Source: Patescibacteria group bacterium
GTDB taxonomy: Bacteria; Patescibacteriota; Patescibacteriia; Veblenbacterales; UBA10138
Length of the DNA: 5,634 nucleotides
Reading direction: 5' to 3'
Assembly (NCBI GenBank): GCA_003512705.1
Contig: DOPF01000066.1
Coordinates: forward strand, 3,596 to 9,229
The translations under genes were made by a program, and so were the position numbers. This document shows positions 1 through 5,592 of this stretch, in pieces (the stretch's first letter is position 1; every line of letters starts with the position of its first letter). The notes beneath the pieces are model-generated. The model saw only the letters and a program-made list of their open reading frames with translations, had not been told where the DNA came from and did not search any database.

Positions 1-329
1 CGAGTCGGCAGAGCCGCGGGCGCTGATGCCCGTCGGGTGGTTAAACGCTCGTCAAACGTAACTACTTTGATTTTTATTTTTTTTGACAATAAACCCACTA
101 CTTGATTAGTTTTAACAGTTTGTTTTGATGCCTCTCCTGATAAAGCTATCGGAATTCCCACCACTACTAATTCAGCTTGCTCAGTTTTAACTAAAGACGC
201 GACTTGTTCTAAAAGGTCGTCGACTGATTCGGCTTTAATAACACTATGCGGCAAGGCTAGTTTATAATTGGTATCACCCACGGCCACCCCGGTCCATTTA
301 TCACCTATATCTAGTGCTAAAACTTTCAT
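1..329 (-). CDS. ruvX: RuvX/YqgF-family RNase H-like nuclease, 3' end cut by window edge
   Basis: Translating the minus strand from the ATG at 329 gives 109 codons with no stop before the window edge; the family is usually about 135-150 residues, so roughly the last quarter is missing. The start MKVLALDIGDKWTGVAVGD carries the RNase H-fold Asp (D7) and the DxG strand. The second strand is LVVVGIPIALSG (about 54-65), and the family motif DERLTT lies at 93-98 with the second acidic residue, D93. The third, C-terminal Asp would lie outside the window. Family members are known as putative Holliday-junction resolvases and as pre-16S rRNA 5'-end nucleases. The start codon shares ATGA with the map stop, so translation is probably coupled to map. 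The last nine visible residues (ASAPAALPT) are Ala/Pro-rich and the DNA there is GC-rich, less typical than the rest. Confidence 0.88.
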   Translation of the reverse strand, partial: MKVLALDIGDKWTGVAVGDTNYKLALPHSVIKAESVDDLLEQVASLVKTEQAELVVVGIPIALSGEASKQTVKTNQVVGLLSKKIKIKVVTFDERLTTRRASAPAALPT

Positions 330-1087
330 ACCTTGGTTAAAATTTCACTGCCATGCTTGGTAACTAAAACTGTGTGTTCAAAATGCGCCGATAAAGATCC
401 GTCAGCTGTTACCACAGTCCAACCATCGGTTAATACTTTTATATCAGGTTTACCAACATTTACCATTGGTTCTATCGCTACGGTCATACCTTCTCTAAGT
501 AGTGGCCCGGTGCCGGCGTGACCAAAATTTGGCACTCTCGGCTCTTCATGCACCGCTCGGCCAACCCCGTGTCCAACTAAATCTCTAACTACCGAAAAAC
601 CAGCGGCGGCCACATAGGCCTGAACCGCCTCGCCTATGTCGCCCACCCGCGCGCCATCTTTTACTTTTTTTATTCCCTCGGTCAAAGCCGTTTTGGTTAC
701 TTTGATTAATTTGGCCGCCCGAGTATTAATTTTTCCCACCGGCACCGTGATGGCCATATCGGTACATAACCCTTGGTACCAAGCGCCTAAATCTAAACCA
801 ATAATTTGTCCGTCTTTAAGTATAAAATCCGGCGCCGGCACGCCATGAACCACACCTTCATCCACCGACGTACACAAACTTGCTGGAAAGGAAATATTGC
901 CGGTGCGATAACCTAAAAACGAGGGACTGGCCCCCCTGGCCTTTAACCCCTGACGGGCCAACATATCGAGTTGTGAGGTGCTTATCCCTGGCCGTACGGC
1001 TTGGCTTACCGCTTGCAATACTTCAGCTAATATTTGTCCGCCTTGGCGCATTAGCTGAATTTCAGCTTCACTTTTTTGGTAGTTCAT
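326..1087 (-). CDS. map: Type I methionine aminopeptidase
   Basis: A complete 253-residue protein of the usual length for a short type Ia MetAP without an N-terminal extension. It removes the initiator Met from nascent proteins in the cytosol. All five metal ligands are present: D99 and D110 (in GLDLGAWYQGLCTDMA), H173 (in VGHGVGRAVHEEP), E206 (in AIEPM) and E237 (in FEHTV). The substrate-contacting histidines H81 (HGVP) and H180 are also there. Every one sits two residues after its E. coli counterpart, so the fold has no indels up to there. The ATG overlaps the adk stop (ATGA, 1084-1087), and the stop overlaps the ruvX start (326-329). No Shine-Dalgarno sequence precedes it, which fits coupled translation from adk. 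In many bacteria infA and rpmJ follow map; here ruvX does. Confidence 0.97.
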   Translation of the reverse strand: MNYQKSEAEIQLMRQGGQILAEVLQAVSQAVRPGISTSQLDMLARQGLKARGASPSFLGYRTGNISFPASLCTSVDEGVVHGVPAPDFILKDGQIIGLDLGAWYQGLCTDMAITVPVGKINTRAAKLIKVTKTALTEGIKKVKDGARVGDIGEAVQAYVAAAGFSVVRDLVGHGVGRAVHEEPRVPNFGHAGTGPLLREGMTVAIEPMVNVGKPDIKVLTDGWTVVTADGSLSAHFEHTVLVTKHGSEILTKV

Positions 1088-1716
1088 GGCAACAATACTT
1101 TTATTAATTCATCCGTGACTGCTTCGATGGGTGGACTGCCGTCAACAGTTATAAGCTTTTGTTTAGATCGGTAAAACTCAAGTAGCGGCTCGGTTTCTAA
1201 ATGATAAATATTAAGCCGCTGGCGCACCGCTACTTCAGTATCATCGGGCCGCTGAATTAAATCATCGGGCGGCAGGTTGGCCGGCGGTGGATTAAAATCT
1301 AAATGATAAATGGCACCGGTAGCTAGGGACATTCGCCGTCCCGATATTCTTTTAACCGTTTCCTCGTCGGTTAAATCTATACACACCGCTATGGCCTCGG
1401 GTTTTAAATTAAACAAAAAATCTGCTTGCGCTAAATTTCGCGGATAACCGTCCAGAATAAAACCCGTGGCAGCATCGCTTTGCGATAAGCGAGCTTTAAT
1501 TAGCTGATTGGTAATATCATCGGGAACCAACTGCCCCGACTTTAGTATGCCGTCAATTTTTTGGCCCAACTCGGTTTGGCGGCCAATATTGTCCCTAAAA
1601 ATATCGCCGGTAGAAATATGCGGCACGCCCAATTTTTGCGCGAAAATCTTGGCCTGTGTCCCTTTACCCGAACCCTGCGGGCCTAGGAAAATAAATTGCT
1701 TGCCGCCTATGGTCAT
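1084..1716 (-). CDS. adk: Adenylate kinase
   Basis: A complete 210-residue protein, typical of the long-LID bacterial form. It catalyses ATP + AMP = 2 ADP in the cytosol. The P-loop GPQGSGKGT is at 12-20 with K18. The AMP-binding region has STGDIFR at 35-41, and DGYPR is at 89-93. The LID domain runs from about GRR (126-128) to RPDD (156-159), followed by arginines at 165 and 167. The LID has no cysteines, so it is the non-zinc type. The start places the P-loop at the usual distance from the N-terminus. Only a weak AGG, 8 nt before ATG, could serve as ribosome binding site. The gene begins 42 nt after a strong terminator, so it probably heads its own adk-map-ruvX unit rather than being transcribed mainly from the secY promoter. 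Confidence 0.97.
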   Translation of the reverse strand: MTIGGKQFIFLGPQGSGKGTQAKIFAQKLGVPHISTGDIFRDNIGRQTELGQKIDGILKSGQLVPDDITNQLIKARLSQSDAATGFILDGYPRNLAQADFLFNLKPEAIAVCIDLTDEETVKRISGRRMSLATGAIYHLDFNPPPANLPPDDLIQRPDDTEVAVRQRLNIYHLETEPLLEFYRSKQKLITVDGSPPIEAVTDELIKVLLP

Positions 1717-1728
1717 ATAACTAACCTA

Positions 1729-1768
1729 ATTCTATCACACTTAATAAATCATATAAAAAAGTTGTCCA
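1729..1768 (-). promoter_or_regulatory. Candidate promoter region for adk-map-ruvX
   Basis: Because a terminator closes the unit upstream, adk needs its own promoter or readthrough. Two weak candidates are visible on the minus strand. One is an extended -10 TGATAGAAT (1737-1729) without a clear -35; it would start transcription only a few bases before the adk ATG, giving a nearly leaderless mRNA. The other is TGGACA (1768-1763, inside the terminator stem) with TATTAA (1746-1741) at a 16-nt spacing. Neither is close enough to consensus to be sure, and AT-rich DNA gives such matches by chance. Confidence 0.25.
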
Positions 1769-1786
1769 CCCATGGATAGACAACTT
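1751..1786 (-). terminator. Rho-independent terminator after the small lipoprotein gene
   Basis: Read on the minus strand, AAGTTGTCTATC and GGTGGACAACTT form a 12-bp stem (1786-1759), with two T-G wobbles, around a 4-base CATG loop. The run of Ts continues from the stem base to 1755, giving six Ts in a row before TAT. This is the textbook intrinsic terminator layout, starting 15 nt after the preceding gene ends at 1801. On the plus strand the A-run precedes the stem and no T-run follows, so the signal works only in the direction of the genes. Confidence 0.88.
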
Positions 1787-1800
1787 GAGTTAGTATTGGA

Positions 1801-2196
1801 TCAGTTTGAAATTAGTTTTAATCGTTGACCGCTCGCCTGATTAAGCAGCCAAGTGTTAATAACCCTAAGACTAAACACACCCTCACTACAGCGTTGGTAC
1901 CAGTCTTCCTGGCGACAAAGCTGCCCCTGCGCCGCATTAAAGTACACCCACGAGACATATAGATGGGACTCGCTTAAAGATGCCGAATCGGCCCCGACTT
2001 TCTTTGTCAACCCTTTAAGTGCCGCAGTATCTCGCCAGGAAAGAGCGGCGGAATCTGTAAATTTCTCCAACTCTTGGCAATCAACTTGGGCGCTTAAAAA
2101 AACAAATGGTTCACGTTGTACACTACGAGACTGCTCAAATATCGCGCAGCCAAAAAATAAACTGGCCACCATTAATATAGCCGCCATCGCTTTCAT
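1801..2196 (-). CDS. Small predicted lipoprotein of unknown function
   Basis: A complete 131-residue protein that I do not recognise. The N-terminus has Lys2, a hydrophobic stretch (about 3-16) and a lipobox-like LFFGC with Cys17, so it looks like a lipoprotein signal peptide that would leave about 115 residues on the outer face of the membrane. The mature part has three more cysteines (40, 94, 103) that could form a disulfide. It also has a tryptophan/tyrosine-rich middle (VSWVYF about 81-86) and a short polar tail, and no second membrane segment. The start is supported by a good Shine-Dalgarno AGGTGA 3 nt before ATG, following AAA. The gene lies 52 nt after secY and ends just before a terminator, interrupting the common secY-adk order. 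A 119-codon frame on the opposite strand overlaps it, but the signal peptide, ribosome site and terminator all favour this strand. Confidence 0.75.
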   Translation of the reverse strand: MKAMAAILMVASLFFGCAIFEQSRSVQREPFVFLSAQVDCQELEKFTDSAALSWRDTAALKGLTKKVGADSASLSESHLYVSWVYFNAAQGQLCRQEDWYQRCSEGVFSLRVINTWLLNQASGQRLKLISN

Positions 2197-2211
2197 GGTT
2201 CACCTTTTCTA
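2197..2211 (-). promoter_or_regulatory. Shine-Dalgarno site of the small lipoprotein gene
   Basis: On the minus strand AAAAGGTGAACC directly precedes the ATG at 2196. The AGGTGA part is perfectly complementary to the 3' end of a standard bacterial 16S rRNA. It is the only well-formed and well-placed ribosome binding site in the window; the neighbours have AT-rich leaders or overlapping starts. It fixes the start of this otherwise unknown gene. Confidence 0.7.
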
Positions 2212-2248
2212 AAGTTCTTTTTTTCCTTATTTTATTCCAGCTGAATGT

Positions 2249-3526
2249 TTACAGCTCGTCGTAGTCGCGCATTACCAATTGCGCGTTGATTTGATTGACG
2301 GTTTCAATAACTACCGCCACCACAATCAAAAGCGACGTACCGCCCACAACCAAAGTTTGCGACCCGGTAAAAGGCTGCATTAATATAGGCAGTATGGCAA
2401 TTAAACCTAAAAATAAAGCGCCCGCTAAAATTATTCGGTTCATAGTGTTGCCCAAATATTCAGCCGTTTGGTTACCTGGTCTAATACCGGGAATAAAGCC
2501 GCCTTGCTTTTGTAAATTTTCCGCAATTTGTGTGGGGTGGAAAATAACCGCCGTGTAAAAGTAGGTAAAAGCAAACACCAGTACAAAATACAAAATGCCG
2601 TAGAAAATTTGATTTTGAAATAAATTAATGGTAATTTCCGCCGCTCGCACCAGCCAAACCGCATCGGATTGAATAAAAAATTGAGCAATCATGGGTGGAA
2701 ACAACACTAAAGAAATCGCAAAGATTATCGGTATAACACCGGCTTGCAAAAGACGCAAGGGTAAAAAAGTATTGGCCCCGCCATACATCCGGTTTCCCCG
2801 CACCATCCGCGCATAAGTTATGGGCACATTACGCTGCGCCTCGGTAACCACCACTACTCCCACTACCGTAATTATGGCTATCACCAAAAAACCCAGGATG
2901 GTAAAAGTTTGAGTAGGATCAAAAGTTGCAATAGTTTGTTGCACCGTCTGCGGCAAGCCCGCCACGATTCCAGCAAAAATTAATAAGCTAATGCCATTAC
3001 CGATTTTGCGTTCGGAAATTAATTCCCCCAGCCACATTAAAAAGACGGTACCCGCCGCCACCATCACCACACTGGTACCCAATTCCCAAGCGCCCAAATC
3101 ACCTAAAATTTTGGCGCCGCCTTGACCGCGCAAAAGGGCGATAAAACCATAAGCCTGCAGCATGGCCAGCGGCACGGTTAATAATCTGGTATATTGATTT
3201 ATTTTATGCTGTCCGGCCTCACCCTCTTTTTGCATCTCTTCTAACCTGGGCACTATCATGGTCAATAACTGCATAATAATAGACGCCGTAATATAAGGCG
3301 CTACCCCGGCTAATACTATGGAAAAATTTTCTAAACCGCCGCCGGAAAAAATATTTAATAAACCTAAAATTTGATTAGACGCAAAAAAATTCCTTAACGT
3401 CACCGGATCCACTCCCGGAATCGGAATATGGGCAGCTAGCCTAAATATTACCAACATCAACAGGACAAACAGTATCTTATTTCTAAGATCAGGAGTTTTC
3501 CAAATTTGTTCTAGCTTTGACCACAT
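2249..3526 (-). CDS. secY: Preprotein translocase channel subunit SecY
   Basis: A complete 425-residue protein of normal length. SecY forms the protein-conducting channel with SecE and SecG in the cytoplasmic membrane. Ten hydrophobic segments can be placed at about 18-36, 73-92, 116-134, 150-170, 179-197, 209-229, 262-284, 308-328, 366-385 and 391-411. The plug/second-helix region is LNIFSGGGLENFS (57-69). The family signature around GISLLIFAGIVAGLP is at 178-192. The cytoplasmic loop AQRNVPITYAR is at 230-240, and the PGIRPG loop is at 346-351 with R349 at the place of the conserved SecA/ribosome-contacting Arg. The start fits the short N-terminal tail usual for SecY. No Shine-Dalgarno is seen; the leader is almost all A and T. 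It follows rplO by 41 nt, the standard spc order. The sequence most resembles Patescibacteria SecY in my memory. Confidence 0.98.
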   Translation of the reverse strand: MWSKLEQIWKTPDLRNKILFVLLMLVIFRLAAHIPIPGVDPVTLRNFFASNQILGLLNIFSGGGLENFSIVLAGVAPYITASIIMQLLTMIVPRLEEMQKEGEAGQHKINQYTRLLTVPLAMLQAYGFIALLRGQGGAKILGDLGAWELGTSVVMVAAGTVFLMWLGELISERKIGNGISLLIFAGIVAGLPQTVQQTIATFDPTQTFTILGFLVIAIITVVGVVVVTEAQRNVPITYARMVRGNRMYGGANTFLPLRLLQAGVIPIIFAISLVLFPPMIAQFFIQSDAVWLVRAAEITINLFQNQIFYGILYFVLVFAFTYFYTAVIFHPTQIAENLQKQGGFIPGIRPGNQTAEYLGNTMNRIILAGALFLGLIAILPILMQPFTGSQTLVVGGTSLLIVVAVVIETVNQINAQLVMRDYDEL

Positions 3527-3567
3527 AATAAAAAATCAAAACTTAAAATGTAAAAATTAAAATGACG
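3527..3567. repeat. AT-rich spacer with imperfect 14-nt periodicity
   Basis: The rplO-secY spacer on the plus strand is built from A-rich units beginning aaaaatc (3531), aaaatgt (3545) and aaaatga (3559), spaced 14 nt apart; the first two match at about 10 of 14 positions. The third unit runs into the end of rplO. Such A-rich intergenic fillers occur in CPR genomes as far as I recall. No ribosome site or terminator is visible here. Confidence 0.35.
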
Positions 3568-4038
3568 TTATTTTTCACTTCGTTTTTTTAATTTTGCATT
3601 TATTACTATTTCCACCTTGCCCCCGGCGGCTTCCACCGCCTGACGAGCGCCGGCAGAAATAGCCTGAACCTTTAATTGTAACGGCTGGGTAAGCTTTATA
3701 CCGCCGATTACTTTAACAGTATCAGATTTTATAAGTCCTGACTCTTTAAGTGACTTGGCCGAAACTTCAGTTTGGGCCGGCAAATTCTGTAACTGATTTA
3801 AATTCACTACCGCCTGACCCGAAGGTGACCTATAAAAACCACGAACTTTAGGCATCCGTATTATAAAATGCTTGACACCCCGCTGAATAATGCGTTTACG
3901 ACCACCCGACCGGGCCCGCTGTCCCTTCTGTCCCTTGCCCGAATAGGTACCAGCGCCCGAAGCATTGCCGCGCCCTCGGCGTTTAGTCTTATGGCGCGAT
4001 CCCGATGAACTGTGTAGGTTGTGTAAATCTAATGTCAT
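3568..4038 (-). CDS. rplO: 50S ribosomal protein L15 (uL15)
   Basis: A complete 156-residue protein, within the usual 140-160 range. uL15 is a late-assembling 23S rRNA-binding protein of the large subunit. The N-terminal extension is the typical Gly/Arg/Lys-rich, rRNA-threading segment (RRGRGNASGAG and SGKGQKGQRARSGG, about 20-46). The globular C-terminal part contains VKVIGG (108-113), QLKVQAISAGARQAVEAAGG (121-140) and a final beta strand, matching the L15 signature. The start is fixed by the conserved short LHNL segment near the N-terminus. It begins 4 nt after the rpsE stop. In most bacteria rpmD (uL30) lies between these two genes, and there is no room for it here. No Shine-Dalgarno is evident, so translation probably depends on ribosomes finishing rpsE. 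Confidence 0.98.
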   Translation of the reverse strand: MTLDLHNLHSSSGSRHKTKRRGRGNASGAGTYSGKGQKGQRARSGGRKRIIQRGVKHFIIRMPKVRGFYRSPSGQAVVNLNQLQNLPAQTEVSAKSLKESGLIKSDTVKVIGGIKLTQPLQLKVQAISAGARQAVEAAGGKVEIVINAKLKKRSEK

Positions 4039-4042
4039 AATC

Positions 4043-4528
4043 TTAAATTTTTACCTTAAAGCTCTGCAAAGCTTTTAACACCGCGCGAACATTATTAATC
4101 TTGTTAGGGGATCCCAACATTTTAGAAACCACATTAGGAATGCCCGCCACCCCCAAGACTACCCGAATTGGCCCACCGGCTATAATACCAGTACCTAAAG
4201 GAGCTGGTTTAAGTAGTACCCGGGAACTGCCAAATTTAGCAATAATTTGGTGCGGAATGGTGTCCTTAGCTACCGGCACTCGGATCATATGTTTTTTGGC
4301 TTTGGTAGTTGCTTTATTAACAGCCATTGACACGTCCGCGCCCTTCGCCAAGCCCGCGCCCACCTTACCTTGGTGATCACCAACTACTACCAGCGCCCTA
4401 AAACGCATACGCTTTCCCCCCGCCATAACCCGCGTCACGCGGCTAATGTCTATAACTTTTTGATCCAAGCCATCGTCGGGCCGGCGATCAAATCTTTTAG
4501 ATCTTCTAAATGATACTTCTGGGCTCAT
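4043..4528 (-). CDS. rpsE: 30S ribosomal protein S5 (uS5)
   Basis: A complete 161-residue protein, close to the E. coli length of 167. uS5 sits at the mRNA entry side of the small subunit and contributes to decoding accuracy and mRNA unwinding. The double-stranded-RNA-binding-like N domain begins at VIDISRVTRVMAGGKRMRF (about 25-43). It runs through ALVVVGDHQGKVGAGLAKG (45-63) and the helix DVSMAVNKATTKAKK (65-79). The C domain has KFGSSRVLLKPAPLGTGIIAGG (98-119, conserved throughout S5) and ends after GSPNKINNVRAVLKAL (139-154). The segment before residue 25 is basic and poorly conserved, as in other S5 proteins. The start lies 5 nt after the rplR stop, without a clear ribosome site. Confidence 0.98.
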   Translation of the reverse strand: MSPEVSFRRSKRFDRRPDDGLDQKVIDISRVTRVMAGGKRMRFRALVVVGDHQGKVGAGLAKGADVSMAVNKATTKAKKHMIRVPVAKDTIPHQIIAKFGSSRVLLKPAPLGTGIIAGGPIRVVLGVAGIPNVVSKMLGSPNKINNVRAVLKALQSFKVKI

Positions 4529-4533
4529 AAAAT

Positions 4534-4887
4534 TTAAAACTTAATTCCCGCCGCTCGAACTGCGTCGGCGAAGGTTTTTACTCGGCCATGATACCGCCAA
4601 CCGCTGCGATCAAACACCACGGCACTAATGCCCTGCGCCTTGGCTGCCTCGCCCATACCCTTGCCTAAGGCGGCCGCTCGGGCCATAGGTGGGCCGGCTG
4701 ATTTTGACTGCTTGGCGTGGTCGGTTAAATAAACTAAAGTTTTTCCGAGATCGTCGTTAATTAGCTGAGCTATTAAACTGCGGGTGCCGCGATGCAAGCA
4801 CAAGCGCGGCCGAGTGGCGGTACCACGAACTTTAACCCGGATGCGATTATGTCGCTTTAACCTTTTTTGCTGATTAGTTGACTTCAT
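4534..4887 (-). CDS. rplR: 50S ribosomal protein L18 (uL18)
   Basis: A complete 117-residue protein, the same length as typical bacterial L18. uL18 binds 5S rRNA and helps dock it on the central protuberance. The basic N-terminal tail (residues 1-26) is followed by RPRLCLHRGTRSLIAQLIND (26-45), the usual RPRL-hydrophobic strand region. Near the C-terminus are GISAVVFDRSGWRYHGRVKTFADAV (86-110) and the ending RAAGIKF, both diagnostic of the family. The start is preceded by AT-rich DNA with no Shine-Dalgarno. A 97-nt spacer filled with inverted heptamer repeats separates it from rplF, the largest gap between ribosomal protein genes in the window, so its translation cannot be tightly coupled to rplF. 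Confidence 0.98.
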   Translation of the reverse strand: MKSTNQQKRLKRHNRIRVKVRGTATRPRLCLHRGTRSLIAQLINDDLGKTLVYLTDHAKQSKSAGPPMARAAALGKGMGEAAKAQGISAVVFDRSGWRYHGRVKTFADAVRAAGIKF

Positions 4888-4900
4888 AGATTTAGCAAAT

Positions 4901-4978
4901 AGTTATTAGTTGACAGTTAACAGTATGTTAATAGCGACCATAAACTGTGAACTGTAAACTGTGTACTGTGAACCTGAT
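4901..4978. repeat. Inverted heptamer repeats in the rplF-rplR spacer
   Basis: Left array (plus strand): four in-phase heptamers AGTTATT, AGTTGAC, AGTTAAC and AGTATGT at 4901-4928. Right array: ACTGTGA, ACTGTAA, ACTGTGT, ACTGTGA and a degenerate ACCTGAT at 4944-4978. The right array is the same heptamer family (GTNAACT) on the opposite strand, so the two arms are inverted. Segments 4908-4927 and 4941-4960 are complementary at 16 of 20 positions around a 13-nt loop, so the transcript can fold into a long hairpin. No T-run follows on either strand in a terminator position. It is noncoding and resembles the short tandem heptanucleotide repeats described in Cyanobacteria. Confidence 0.8.
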
Positions 4979-4984
4979 AGTTTT

Positions 4985-5542
4985 TTATTTAGCTGGCCCG
5001 GCAGCGGCTTTGGCTAATTTACCCGCCTTACGAATTATAATTTCATTCATATATTTTATACCCTTGCCCTTATAAGGTTCGGGTGGGCGAACGTTTCTAA
5101 CTTGCGCCGCAATTTCCCCCACCTGTTGCTTGCTGGCCCCCTCAATAGTTATAACATTTTTTTCCACTTTAGCGGTTATTCCGTCGGGTAGTGGAAAGTT
5201 TACGGGATGGGAAAATCCAACATTTAAAACTAAATTTTTACCTTCGGTCGCGGCGCGAAAACCGACACCGTTAATTTCTAACTGTTTTTTAAAACCTTCA
5301 CTTACACCAATTACCGCATTCGCTATCAGCTGCCTGGCTAAACCCCAGAATGACCTATCCTCATTATGATCAGGATGTTTGAGTTTGACTACTACCCGCT
5401 CACTTGTGGCATCTATCTGCACCTGCCTGGGTAAATTTTCTTTAAGTTCCCCTTTGGGGCCTTTGATGGTTACCAAAGTTTGCGCCACTGTAACGGTAAC
5501 GCCCGGGGGGATAATAATTGGTAATTTTCCTAATCGCGACAT
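4985..5542 (-). CDS. rplF: 50S ribosomal protein L6 (uL6)
   Basis: A complete 185-residue protein, within the normal 175-185 range. uL6 binds 23S rRNA near the factor-binding site of the large subunit. The start MSRLGKLPIIIPPGV is the canonical N-terminus and fixes the ATG. Two related domains are visible: the first holds the conserved IKGPKGEL (26-33); the second has GVGFRA (92-97), VGFSHPV (108-114) and the family signature PEPYKGKGIKY (154-164) just before a Lys/Ala-rich tail. A GGGG lies only 2 nt before the ATG, too close for a normal ribosome site. A predicted hairpin ends about 10 nt upstream of the start. rpsH (S8) would be expected upstream but is not in view. Confidence 0.98.
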   Translation of the reverse strand: MSRLGKLPIIIPPGVTVTVAQTLVTIKGPKGELKENLPRQVQIDATSERVVVKLKHPDHNEDRSFWGLARQLIANAVIGVSEGFKKQLEINGVGFRAATEGKNLVLNVGFSHPVNFPLPDGITAKVEKNVITIEGASKQQVGEIAAQVRNVRPPEPYKGKGIKYMNEIIIRKAGKLAKAAAGPAK

Positions 5543-5552
5543 ACCCCGTATA

Positions 5553-5592
5553 TCAACTTCGTTCGCAAAAAAAATGAGCGAACTACTGTTGA
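5553..5592 (-). promoter_or_regulatory. Two-part hairpin in the leader of rplF
   Basis: On the minus strand TCAAC (5592-5588) pairs with GTTGA (5557-5553), and inside it GTTCGC (5583-5578) pairs perfectly with GCGAAC (5566-5561). A 4/3-nt internal loop separates the stems and an 11-nt loop containing eight Ts caps the structure. It lies 10 nt before the rplF ATG, close to where ribosomes would load, so an effect on L6 translation is possible. Sequence alone shows only the potential to fold; the stems are short and chance cannot be excluded. The flanking 5593-5634 is AT-rich, with no recognisable gene end or promoter. Confidence 0.4.

Noticed and set aside
1853..2212. 119-codon plus-strand frame opposite the small lipoprotein
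   Set aside because: It has no recognisable domain or signal, and is antisense to a frame with a signal peptide, ribosome site and following terminator. All other genes are on the minus strand.
2232..2250. Possible terminator directly after secY (AGCTG/CAGCT inverted repeat overlapping the stop)
   Set aside because: The stem is only 5 bp and is followed by GGAATAAAATAAGG, not a T-run.
2440..2688. 82-codon minus-strand frame inside secY
   Set aside because: It is an out-of-frame shadow of secY, whose own frame is intact and fully conserved.
4901..4978. CRISPR-like array
   Set aside because: The units are contiguous 7-mers with no unique spacers and an inverted second half, so this is a simple repeat, not CRISPR.
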